From NCBI GenBank assembly GCA_963662155.1, contig OY759265.1:14295761-14359760 (forward strand): a DNA stretch of 64,000 nucleotides, given 5' to 3'. This DNA is from Lamellibrachia columna. Its lineage: Eukaryota; Annelida; Polychaeta; Sabellida; Siboglinidae. Positions 18,801 through 25,511 of this stretch are shown here, in pieces. The notes beneath the pieces were generated by a model. The model worked only from the letters and a program-made list of their open reading frames with translations, made no database searches and was not told the origin of the DNA. Numbering within the stretch: the first letter of the stretch is position 1; every line of letters starts with the position of its first letter. Made by a program: the position numbers and the translations under genes.

Positions 18801-20337
18801 GTTCGAACACCGATGGAGTCGAATGGTACACGCCACCAGGATAGACTCGGCGCACACCCCCCGTACACGTGCTCTCGTGGTTGCGTAGATGCCATGCGTC
18901 TTTCCACAACGAGTCACCGCACTTCCGACATCTGTACGAGTGACAGTACTTGCGTCTATCCTGGATGTAGGAATAATGCGTCCCGTGCAGATTGAGGTAG
19001 AGTGTGTCCGGGTACTTACATACCGAGCGACGAACGAGTTCTGCGGTCGACTTTCCACCATCCTCCTCCTCCGCCTCATCTCCATCCGGTTTTACGAGAC
19101 GGTACACGCACACGTTCGTTTCGAACGTGGTCTCGACACGATAGAGGTCGTCCATCGTGACCCCGGCAAATGCTGCCATGGGTACGCCGTCTTGGGCGTA
19201 CGTCGCGTACAGCGTCTCCACAGCCGGTTCCAATCGACGCCGTTCACATCCGCGATGCAGGGCCAGACATCGAAAGAGACACAGGTTGTCATTGTACCTT
19301 TTGCTATACTGGGGCTCCGTGTCCAATGCGATGACGGCTTTGTTCCTCTTGATGTACATGGGAAGGTCGGTCATTCCTACACATCCTATCGGGTGATCGA
19401 TGATGCGATTGACGAAAAATGTGACATTGGTCACGAGTTCGCACACCCACGCCGAATCCGGTCTTTGATTGATGGCCCATTGCAAGACGTCGGTTTCGCG
19501 GATGCGTTCGAGGAACTTATCAAAGTCCTTGCTGTTGGTGATGAGACTGGGCTCGTCCAGGTAGCGTCCACAGCAGTTGCACGAGGGATGGTAGTACTTG
19601 TATTGACCCGTGTTCGTGTTCCTCAGAACGAACCCGTAACTGAGGTTAATCTTGAACGCGTTGGTCTGTTCCTGGAACACGTTCCTCAACGACGGCTCTA
19701 GAACGGTCGTGTCCAGCGTCGTTACTCTGTAATCGTACCTGCACTGAAGAGGACCTCTCGTTACACGTGTCCGTATGGTCGACCAGTGCGCTCGTACGAC
19801 ATCTAACAGTTCCGGCGACAGGTTGTCGGCGAAGGGGAGTCGGGCAGGTGGGTCTATAGGGTCGGCATCGGTAACGAGTGGATGGTTGGGTGTGGTGTCT
19901 TCCCTGATTGATATCTTAGGCGATGGTGGCGTCGTGTCGTCGTCGTCGGCGGTACACGCATTTCGTACGTGTCTGGTCAGGTTAACGCGTTTATTGAACG
20001 TCATTCCACATTTCGCACATGTGTACACTGTGGTCTGTTTTCTATTACTGCTACTGCTACGGCTACGGTTACTGCTAAGACGACATACGGACCTCACATG
20101 GTGTTGCAGATCGTCCCATATGTCGAACGTTGCATCACATTTACAGGAATACTTCGTTCGCTTTGCCTGCTCGCTAGGTGGCACCTCCCGTGGCACCTCC
20201 CGTGGCACATCTAGTGGTGGCGCCACCGAATACGTATGTTCGATCACTGCCGGTGTCGCATGGCTCGCTAGGTGGCGTTTGAGCGTTGCATAGGTGTCGA
20301 GCACCTGTCCGCAGTGACGACATTGGTGTCTTTTCAT
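15811..20337 (-). CDS. POLB: Protein-primed family B DNA polymerase (1508 aa)
   Basis: This polymerase replicates the linear element from its TIRs. Three zinc-finger-like units lie in the first 130 residues (CRHCGQ, CKCDATF, CAKCGMTF), with another at 470-491. Exonuclease motifs are FDFEC (Asp535, Glu537), GFNSGKYDLN (671-676) and YNNRD (827-831). Polymerase motifs are A, YDANALY (Asp934); B, KLLGNSVYGK (1234-1243); and C, MDTDSAY (Asp1334, Asp1336). All catalytic residues are present. Between A and B sits the Polinton-typical insert around VDGW...YQFQGCFFHGC (about 1004-1027), possibly nuclease-derived. Residues 349-361 (NDNLCLFRCLALH) with HGTHYSYI (451-458) resemble an OTU-like protease fold. 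A TATA box lies about 57 bases upstream of the ATG. Confidence 0.97.
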   Translation of the reverse strand: MKRHQCRHCGQVLDTYATLKRHLASHATPAVIEHTYSVAPPLDVPREVPREVPPSEQAKRTKYSCKCDATFDIWDDLQHHVRSVCRLSSNRSRSSSSNRKQTTVYTCAKCGMTFNKRVNLTRHVRNACTADDDDTTPPSPKISIREDTTPNHPLVTDADPIDPPARLPFADNLSPELLDVVRAHWSTIRTRVTRGPLQCRYDYRVTTLDTTVLEPSLRNVFQEQTNAFKINLSYGFVLRNTNTGQYKYYHPSCNCCGRYLDEPSLITNSKDFDKFLERIRETDVLQWAINQRPDSAWVCELVTNVTFFVNRIIDHPIGCVGMTDLPMYIKRNKAVIALDTEPQYSKRYNDNLCLFRCLALHRGCERRRLEPAVETLYATYAQDGVPMAAFAGVTMDDLYRVETTFETNVCVYRLVKPDGDEAEEEDGGKSTAELVRRSVCKYPDTLYLNLHGTHYSYIQDRRKYCHSYRCRKCGDSLWKDAWHLRNHESTCTGGVRRVYPGGVYHSTPSVFERLADENIRVAEALQYYPYRATFDFECWFDTEHLPADSARVHWVARHVPLSVSVASNVPGHEQVTCIVTDGDVNKLVSTMMTVLQAMSEAAYDKIKDSYDHVLEQLAEEVTKWDAREEAARDAAAREAGETKGRAATNPYKTLMGQMYGWMRQLPVVGFNSGKYDLNAIKQFLIPYFLTTSKTDVEQDEAADEREQEGNRKVETDGIGSMFVIKRNNTFMCLSTDQLKFVDMINYIAPGFSYDKYLKAYGCEVTKGHFPYEYMDRLERLDDTALPPKEAFFSRLKNEGISDEDYASCQEAWRVNGMTTLRDFLVWYNNRDVVPFLQAIDRQFAFYRQRGIDMFKQGISVPGLTLLYLFNDLPEKTYFTIFNEKNKDLHDLVKANIVGGPSIIFHRYHEKGVTTLRRNEYGEAARPCRAIVGYDANALYLWSLMQDMPMGWYTRRRAEKDFRPESAQLYGQMAGEWLTWESERTGRSIRHQINGREKRIGKHRVDGWCSETKTAYQFQGCFFHGCSCNREEVNAVNGKPMAQLLAETRKTTAYLRHFVTVVELWECEWKEMRRTPAVRKCVDAAFPRRRHVQWTMTSQQILNGVRAGTVFGMIECDVRVPEALRAHFAEMQPVFKNIGMQREDLGPFMRRYAEEHDIMKTPRRMLVGSYCGDKILLATPLLRWYLDHGLEVLHVYQVVEYDPVPCFRRFGDAVSKARREGDVHRDRTIIADTMKLLGNSVYGKTITNVDRHRDVSYCTEKAASLLVNDKRFRQLDMVVDDAYEIELNKKTVKYTLPVHVGFFVLQYAKLRMLQFYYDFIVRYVERPLFEYCEMDTDSAYLALAAESVDDLVTPTLRDHYFRHRSEWLPSECCDDHRNDYVRCRLANRPWVGDEACCKARRAFDKRTPGLFKVEWSGAGFVGLCSKTYYCFGATDKYSTKGLSKRHNTIDKDAFLEVLTNRRSGGGSNRGFRVHNSTVMTYVQNRDALTFFYAKRVVHEDGVTTGPVDV

Positions 20338-20393
20338 GCTGCTCTGCTCTGCTCTACGTGTCTACAACTGAGAGAGTGCGGTTCTTAGTACAG

Positions 20394-20401
20394 CTATATA
20401 G
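20394..20401 (-). promoter_or_regulatory. TATA box of the polymerase gene (CTATATAG)
   Basis: ACTATATAGC on the minus strand lies about 57 bases before the polymerase ATG. A pyrimidine-rich CTCTCTCAGTTG, plausible as the transcription start region, follows about 25-30 bases downstream. It is the only TATA-like element close to this gene. Confidence 0.65.
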
Positions 20402-20910
20402 TACGTGTGGTGGTGGTGGTGGTGATGGTGGTGGTGGTGGTGGTGGTGATGGTGGAGGTTATTGGTGAAGGGTGTATCACCTATGGTGGTATTGGCAACT
20501 GTGTGTCCCGCTATCCATGGCTACGGGTTATATTTCAACTCATGACAACACCACTCACAACACGTTTCGTTCATTGTACGACGTTTTATTGCGTATATAA
20601 AGACATAGCGATATACATAATATATACATATACACGGTTAGACCTATATAATTACTATGATGATGATGTTGATTACTTGTGGGTTTGTGGGAATGTTACA
20701 TCCTCGCCAGTGACCCCTAGCTTACGGTCGGTTATCGACACGCCAGTGGCTAGTACAATGATTATTAACTTGTGGGTTTTTACACCGCGACAGAGGTTCC
20801 GTACAATGATGTAATATATAGGTTGGTATGTATATTTATATATATATATATGTATTACTATATGTCTTGCAAATACAATATGTGCGCGAATACATACATA
20901 CAATACAGGC

Positions 20911-20942
<32 letters not shown>

Positions 20943-20975
20943 CACTACCTACTATTATTCCGTTGCAAACGGTGC
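20402..20975. other. Non-coding region with microsatellites between POLB and the mini-exons
   Basis: This spacer has no supported gene. It contains a GTG/GTT-rich tract at about 20405-20456, TA-rich sequence at about 20608-20640 and 20832-20852, and a GA tract at about 20912-20941. It should hold the upstream promoter of POLB and the 3' ends of the leftward early transcripts. Several ATATAAA/AATACA-like sequences occur on the minus strand, but I cannot single out one polyadenylation site. Confidence 0.5.
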
Positions 20976-21098
20976 TTATTGAAATGCGGGGGTTTCAATC
21001 ATGAAATCAACAATTATCTGTATTAAATTATGTATTGTGCGTCTTCTCTCGTCCCTTGCTAGCACGGGTGCTTCCTCCACCTCTTCCTCCCTCTCCTC
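20976..21098 (-). CDS. Mini-exon cassette 4 (40 codons, terminal)
   Basis: This short open frame begins directly after an acceptor-like TTATGTAG|GAG. It reads EEREEEVEEAPVLARDERRR, then a hydrophobic/amphipathic helix TIHNLIQIIVDFMIETPAFQ, and ends at TAA. It has no ATG near its start, so it makes sense only as the last exon of a spliced message. The acidic start, the PVLARDERRR core and the helical end align with the other three cassettes. The acceptor leaves the frame in phase 0. Expression and upstream partner are inferred. Confidence 0.5.
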   Translation of the reverse strand, partial: EEREEEVEEAPVLARDERRRTIHNLIQIIVDFMIETPAFQ

Positions 21099-21118
21099 CT
21101 ACATAACAAGAAATGCGT

Positions 21119-21259
21119 CTACTGTATTCGTATACTGATATGATGTTTTCTATTATCTTTACTAATTTCAATAATGTGGTCAGCAATGTCGTTCATTAAA
21201 TCATGTAATGGACGTCTCATCTCGTCCCTTGCTGGCACCTCGTCCTCCCTCTCCTGCTC
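21119..21259 (-). CDS. Mini-exon cassette 3 (46 codons, terminal)
   Basis: Preceded by TTTTATGTAG|GAG, it encodes EQEREDEVPARDEMRRPLHD, a helix LMNDIADHIIEISKD, and a basic tail ending in IRIQ and a TAG stop. The block E.E.EDEVPARDE.RR..H.L matches cassette 4 closely, so the two are tandem duplicates. An internal ATG exists but lies beyond the conserved acidic start. Phase at the acceptor is 0. Confidence 0.5.
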   Translation of the reverse strand, partial: EQEREDEVPARDEMRRPLHDLMNDIADHIIEISKDNRKHHISIRIQ

Positions 21260-21279
21260 CTACATAAAACACAATAGAT

Positions 21280-21381
21280 CTACTGTTCATCATATGTTGA
21301 TATAATGTATTCAAGTATCATCACCACTAATTGTCGGCATGCCCGTCTACGCAGTTCAGTCGGTGACACAGGTACGTCATC
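21280..21381 (-). CDS. Mini-exon cassette 2 (33 codons, terminal)
   Basis: Preceded by TTCTGTAG|GAT, it encodes DDVPVSPTELRRRACRQLVV, then MILEYIISTYDEQ and a TAG stop. The layout repeats the other cassettes: acidic residues, a VPV/APV core, an arginine cluster and a hydrophobic helix. It is the most diverged in sequence but keeps the same phase and length class. Confidence 0.45.
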   Translation of the reverse strand, partial: DDVPVSPTELRRRACRQLVVMILEYIISTYDEQ

Positions 21382-21473
21382 CTACAGAACAAATTAAAGG
21401 ATACCAATATATCACTCCATATTACGTCATACACCAACTACTTCTAACTAGGTTATGTTTACTACTGCTACTA

Positions 21474-21581
21474 CTAATAATAATACTCTGTTGACGACGT
21501 CGTATACGCGGAGAACAATACTCCAGATAGCTCCCGAATGCTGGCTGGGAGGACGGGTGCCTCGTCGTCATACTCTTCACT
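21474..21581 (-). CDS. Mini-exon cassette 1 (35 codons, terminal)
   Basis: Preceded by GTTATGTAG|AGT, it encodes SEEYDDEAPVLPASIRELSG, then VLFSAYTTSSTEYYY and a TAG stop. The DDEAPVL core aligns with EEAPVLARDE of cassette 4. The reading frame enters in phase 0. About 95 bases of AT-rich sequence, the size of a small intron remainder, separate it from the acidic ORF upstream. Confidence 0.45.
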   Translation of the reverse strand, partial: SEEYDDEAPVLPASIRELSGVLFSAYTTSSTEYYY

Positions 21582-21677
21582 CTACATAACACCAATGTTA
21601 ATATTACTAATAATACAATTATTACGTTTACTACTAATTACCACCTATTTAAACAACAACATCTACTACTATGCATA

Positions 21678-22478
21678 CTACCTAAGCGGTCGCGTTATTG
21701 CCCGCGGTTGACGGATGGCACATCGCACGTATCGCATTATGTGTTCTTGATACTCGGCGGAGAGTACCGTGCCGGCCAGTGCCCGACACACGTCGACCGT
21801 CACCTCTTCCACCGTGGCAGGGGCGGTTGTCCGCCACAATTTAGTAATCATACGTGCGAGGTGCAGTTGCATTTTGTGGAAACACACCTTGCCCGTCTTG
21901 TCCGCGTCTTCTTCTTCTTCGTCGTCGGCGTCGTCGTCGTCCTCTTCGTGGGCATGCGCCGTCGACGGCTGCGGCTCCGGCTCCGGCTTTGCGTGTGTGA
22001 TCGTACGTTGATCGGGGAGGTCCACCTGTTCGCCGTCGCGGGTCAATACGACGGTTTTATCAGGGAATACATAGAGGGTCGTCAGGGATGCGTCGTCGTC
22101 GTCGTCGTCGTCGTCCTGCTTGCGCTGGACGAGTGGTGGCGACGCGGGACTAAATTCGAAGTCCGCATCGTCGGCTTTCGCGGGCTCGGGGGATGAGGCA
22201 ATCGCATCCTCATCCTCACTGTAGTGATGGGGAGGGGTGTTTATAATGAACGCGTCTTCCACGGACTCAGACTCCGATTCGACGGTCCACGGTGGTAGCA
22301 ACTCCTCTTGGTTTGCCGGTGGCGAGTCGGCATTGGTCAGGGGTGGTGGTGGGTAGAACGAGGTTGTCATCGAGGATGTCTTCAGCCTCTTCGCCGCTTG
22401 TGTCACCTTATCCTCGGTGTCGTGGTACAGCGCCGCCAGGTCGCGTTTATACGCGTTCTGGAGTTGCTCCAGTCCCAT
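21678..22478 (-). CDS. Acidic, low-complexity ORF (266 aa), unknown
   Basis: Residues 1-35 are helical and mixed-charge (MGLEQLQNAYKRDLAALYHD). A long disordered Pro/Ser/acidic region follows, with Asp and Glu runs encoded by GAC/GAA microsatellites. A folded-looking C-terminus from about residue 198 (VCFHKMQLHLARMITKLWRT to YVRCAIRQPRA) completes the protein. It has no family I recognise. The ATG lies exactly after an acceptor-like TTCTGTTCAATAG, so the ORF may be either an independent cistron or a phase-0 3' exon. Strong acidity would suit a transcriptional activator or histone/DNA mimic, but this is speculation. Confidence 0.6.
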   Translation of the reverse strand: MGLEQLQNAYKRDLAALYHDTEDKVTQAAKRLKTSSMTTSFYPPPPLTNADSPPANQEELLPPWTVESESESVEDAFIINTPPHHYSEDEDAIASSPEPAKADDADFEFSPASPPLVQRKQDDDDDDDDASLTTLYVFPDKTVVLTRDGEQVDLPDQRTITHAKPEPEPQPSTAHAHEEDDDDADDEEEEDADKTGKVCFHKMQLHLARMITKLWRTTAPATVEEVTVDVCRALAGTVLSAEYQEHIMRYVRCAIRQPRAITRPLR

Positions 22479-22518
22479 CTATTGAACAGAACGCATCGGT
22501 TACATTACGTGGGTTATA

Positions 22519-23073
22519 TTATTCCGCGTCGCCCTGCATATCGTTATTGTCGTATGTTTCGTACATACTCTTTCTAACCAATTCGGTCACTCGGTTACGC
22601 CATTTCATGGTCCCGCACGTTGCGATGACATCTATAGATAGCCACCGCAAGACGTGCATGACCATGCTGGTCGATGGCACGTAACGATCCTTATCATCGT
22701 TTAGATTCATTATGCGTTCAACCTCGTCACTGGCATATCGCACACTGGCGGCCTCTAGCGCCTTATAGAATATGTTTTCATTGGTCATGGCTTCGGATCT
22801 ATCACGTAGCCTATCTAGACCGCTAACAGTAGCCTCCATATCATCGCTACTGCTAATGCTATAATGTGACGACGCACTGTTCTCCCCCTGGTCGTCATCT
22901 GATATTACAATCATTGGTGGCGGCGAACCGCTGTCCACCGAGGAGGAGAACAGTATTTCCGCGCTGTTAGCCTGTAACCATTGCATTACCTTAGCGCGTC
23001 CATCGCCGTCGATGATGTCATCGCCGCTTCCGGTTGCCACTGCCGTGGCTGCCGCAGCGACGATCGAGCCAGC
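22519..23073 (-). CDS. Acidic ORF/3' exon (about 184 codons), unknown
   Basis: The open frame lacks an ATG at its beginning: the first possible initiator is GTG at 23040, and the frame stays open to a splice acceptor CCGTTGACAG|GCT at 23074. I therefore treat it as an exon starting at 23073 in phase 0. The translation has an Ala/acidic N-terminus, WLQANSAEILFSSSVDSGSP, and a Ser/Asp-rich stretch (VISDDDQGENSASSHYSISS) that resembles SUMO-interacting/CK2-target motifs (IVISDDD). A helical C-terminal half follows (MVMHVLRWLSIDVIATCGTM). No known family. It lies 17 bases past the NADAR/OB stop. Confidence 0.5.
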   Translation of the reverse strand, partial: AGSIVAAAATAVATGSGDDIIDGDGRAKVMQWLQANSAEILFSSSVDSGSPPPMIVISDDDQGENSASSHYSISSSDDMEATVSGLDRLRDRSEAMTNENIFYKALEAASVRYASDEVERIMNLNDDKDRYVPSTSMVMHVLRWLSIDVIATCGTMKWRNRVTELVRKSMYETYDNNDMQGDAE

Positions 23074-23089
23074 CTGTCAACGGAATGGT

Positions 23090-24298
23090 TCACACTGTGA
23101 CTACTTCCATGTTGGCCACCGTGTAATTTACGTACGGTCCTGCCATACGTTTACGAATGGTCACCATGACTCGGGCCCCCCGCAGCATGTCCAGTGCTGC
23201 ATACCGCTCGGCATCTGACGTCATGTTTATGTAATCGTTCCCCGTGTATCCTAGCAACTGGACAGCCTTGTCATTAAATATGGTTCCCCACACTTCGCTG
23301 CCGATGGCGTCTTGTAGGAGGACACGCATGGCGAACCGATACACTACACCCCGCTGCCATCGATGAATGGGACACACATAGCCATTGTTTTCGGGAATGA
23401 CCCGTTTGTTGCACTGCTGACATGATGGATAAACGATATATTTCTCTTGAACGGCGATTTGTACTATGGTTAACGGTCGTCTTATTATATAGGTACCGTT
23501 ACCTACCTGCTTCTCGAGTTGGCTCAGAGTGGTCATCATCTCGGCGTCCTGGTCGCTGGTTGTCTTGGTGACGGTGGTGGCGGCCATTTCTACGTCTCTG
23601 CTGGTGCTGATCGTGAAGGGTTTCGAAGTCGTCTGTGAAGCGGAGAGCGGTTGTATGCCTCGATCACTCCGAGTCGGGCTTATATAGCCCTCTCCCCGAC
23701 TGTGGCGCGCTTTCTTATCGTCGCCCCTTGGTCGAGCGCGTGACGCCGATGCTGATGCTGCATGTCTGGTATCTGCGTCCGACCCTTGGTCGATCGCGTG
23801 ATGCGGCCGCTGGATGTCTGCAATCTGGCTGTACTCTGGCGTCTGATGTAATCGTATGGCCTCGCGTACTAGCATGGTTATATGACCTAGCATGTTCTGA
23901 CCGGCTTGACCACTGTATGTCAGTGCACCCCAGTATCCTTCCCGACTCTTGACCCATTCCTGCAACTGGGAATGCCCAGTGTCCAACAGTCGTTTACGTA
24001 GGGTTGAATCGCGATATTTAACGGTCACTAACCCATACATTATTGCATATCGTTGTCTCATCCATTCTGCGCGTAACATTTCCTTTTCTCGTATGCACTT
24101 GCTGAGCTGTTTCGCCTGTAGACCCGTGCGCGTGGCCCGCATCCTTTGCGCCGTCTGCATGTCGTCATGATGCATGCACTTCTGCCATTGATACGCGCTT
24201 TCGACACTGGTGAATTCTCTATTACAGGCGTGTATCCTGCAGGCGTAGAAATTGGACAGGAACTGTTTACCACCTTTAAACCGTATAGGTTGGTTCAT
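23090..24298 (-). CDS. NADAR (YbiA-like) domain fused to RPA70C-type zinc OB fold (402 aa)
   Basis: Residues 1-150 form a NADAR/YbiA domain, seen in FLSNFYAC, FTSVESAYQWQKC, RQRYAIMYGLVTVKYRD, LLDTG, YWG and QNMLGHITMLVREAIR. NADAR enzymes are N-glycosidases: YbiA acts on riboflavin precursors, and others remove ADP-ribose from guanine in DNA. A polar linker (about 151-260) leads to an OB fold like the C-terminal domain of replication protein A large subunit. It has a zinc site Cys293, Cys296, Cys309, His312 within YPSCQQCNKRV...CPIHRW, and a FAMRVLLQDAIGSEVWGTIF strand region. A strong donor (CAG|GTAGGT) after codon 264 could separate the two halves by splicing. Single-strand DNA binding fits protein-primed replication. 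The fusion and its role are inferred. Confidence 0.88.
   Translation of the reverse strand: MNQPIRFKGGKQFLSNFYACRIHACNREFTSVESAYQWQKCMHHDDMQTAQRMRATRTGLQAKQLSKCIREKEMLRAEWMRQRYAIMYGLVTVKYRDSTLRKRLLDTGHSQLQEWVKSREGYWGALTYSGQAGQNMLGHITMLVREAIRLHQTPEYSQIADIQRPHHAIDQGSDADTRHAASASASRARPRGDDKKARHSRGEGYISPTRSDRGIQPLSASQTTSKPFTISTSRDVEMAATTVTKTTSDQDAEMMTTLSQLEKQVGNGTYIIRRPLTIVQIAVQEKYIVYPSCQQCNKRVIPENNGYVCPIHRWQRGVVYRFAMRVLLQDAIGSEVWGTIFNDKAVQLLGYTGNDYINMTSDAERYAALDMLRGARVMVTIRKRMAGPYVNYTVANMEVVTV
23506..23514 (-). promoter_or_regulatory. Candidate 5' splice site AAGCAG|GTAGGT after NADAR linker
   Basis: CAG|GTAGGT, a strong donor, falls exactly between codon 264 (Gln of LEKQ) and the start of the OB fold, in phase 0. 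Acceptor-like sites with compatible phase lie downstream at about 23074, 22479, 21582, 21382, 21260 and 21099. Coordinates are good to about one base. Confidence 0.5.
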
Positions 24299-24584
24299 GG
24301 TGACTTTATGACGTTAACATGTACAGTTACTGTCTTAACTACGCGTCGTTCTAGCACTGTAGAGTACGTAACCCCCGCTTTTTTCCTTGCGTGATGGATG
24401 CCCGGTGTCGGTAAGCTGACAGTTGCCGGCCGCTTATCTGTTTTCTGATTAGTGTGGTATTGTTCCGAGGCTGACGTAAGTTCTAGCATGCTCTATATAA
24501 GACGTCTGGGTTCGTCGTGTCGTCATAACAACCGCCATTGCCGTCGACACCGTTAGTGGTTCTTCGATTCCACACACACGCACA
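24299..24584. promoter_or_regulatory. Divergent promoter between NADAR and the plus-strand spliced gene
   Basis: This 286-bp intergenic region contains ATF/CREB-type sites TGACGTTA (24309-24316) and TGACGTAA (24472-24479). A plus-strand TATA box (CTATATAA, 24493-24500) lies about 85 bases before the plus-strand ATG. The diverged second element at 38361-38642 keeps both ATF sites, a TATA box and long identical stretches such as the CTTGCGTGATGGATGCCCGG region. ATF sites are typical of adenovirus early promoters, so this looks like an early bidirectional control region. I see no clear TATA for the NADAR direction. Confidence 0.7.
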
Positions 24585-25402
24585 ATGTCTGTATTCGCCT
24601 TGCACGATTGCATGGAGTTCGTCCTCGTCGCGGAACTCCTGCAGTCGATACCTCTATTGCAGGGTATTGTGTGAGTATTTCTTTTATTTATTTATTTATT
24701 TATTTCTATTTTGTTACTTTCATAGCTCTCCATAGCTCATACCTGTTTTAACTTATGCCTTTGCATATTGTGACTCTGATTGTGTCCTTTACTTATTACA
24801 GCATTCCATGTTTCAACTGGGCGTGCGTGCTCATAGAGTTGATGGAGGACGCCCCCCTACGCCGGAGCTGCCAGGCGACCGTCCTGTTTCGGGAGGCGCT
24901 CTACGACGCCGGTCTCCTGTCGGCCTTCGGTGTACATGCCAGCCGTTGGCGCCACGTCATGACTGCCATTGAGTTTCATTACGGCGATGGATTTCGCAAT
25001 ACCTCGACCGCCTCCACAGAGTCGTGGGATGACGACTTGGCCGCCATCGACGCCGCCGTCACCGACGCTCACGCAGCCGACGAGGACTTCGACGACGCCG
25101 GAGAGTGGGACGACGACATAGCCGCCATAGACACCGCCACCGACGCCCACGAGGTCGAGGTGATGGCCTTCCGGGCCCATATGTCCAAATGGGAGCGGGT
25201 GATGCATGAGTTGGTCCTCATCCACGCCCCATCGCCCGCAACCGTTTTCCGTCGCATTCACCTCGGTCCCGTCCATCTCCCATCACTCTTCCGGCGTCGT
25301 CGATCTGTATCGTTACGCATTGCGTTGGCGCGCAAGTTGACCACTCGCGCCATCCGGCGGTCGTTGCTGACGGCATTCAACACCGTTCCAACATGCCCTT
25401 GA
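24585..25402 (+). CDS. Spliced gene of unknown function, two exons (about 228 aa)
   Basis: Exon 1 is 24585-24670 (starts MSVFALHDCMEFVLVAELLQ). The intron is 24671-24801 (GTGAGT...TTATTACAG, 131 bp). Exon 2 is 24802-25402. The splice is in frame (phase 2). The homologue in the second element at 37322-38360 has the same intron position and phase. The protein repeats a tryptophan helix motif: FNWACVLIEL, SRWRHVMTAI and SKWERVMHEL. An Asp/Ala-rich acidic stretch and a very basic C-terminus (FRRRRSVSLRIALARKL) suggest a nuclear protein. No known family. It is the only plus-strand gene of the element and shares an ATF-containing promoter with NADAR. Confidence 0.75.
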
Positions 25403-25468
25403 CTTTATTATAACTACCGTTGTTGGCGGTATTAAACACCGTTCCAACATGAACTTGACTTTATTATA

Positions 25469-25511
<43 letters not shown>

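Noticed and set aside
20405..20456. Glycine/valine-rich protein encoded by the GTG tract
   Set aside because: It is a simple microsatellite read as codons in several frames, with no conserved context.
24585..24670. LxCxE Rb-binding motif in the orphan gene (LHDCME)
   Set aside because: The spacing is wrong (L-x-x-C-x-E) and it is not conserved in the second copy.
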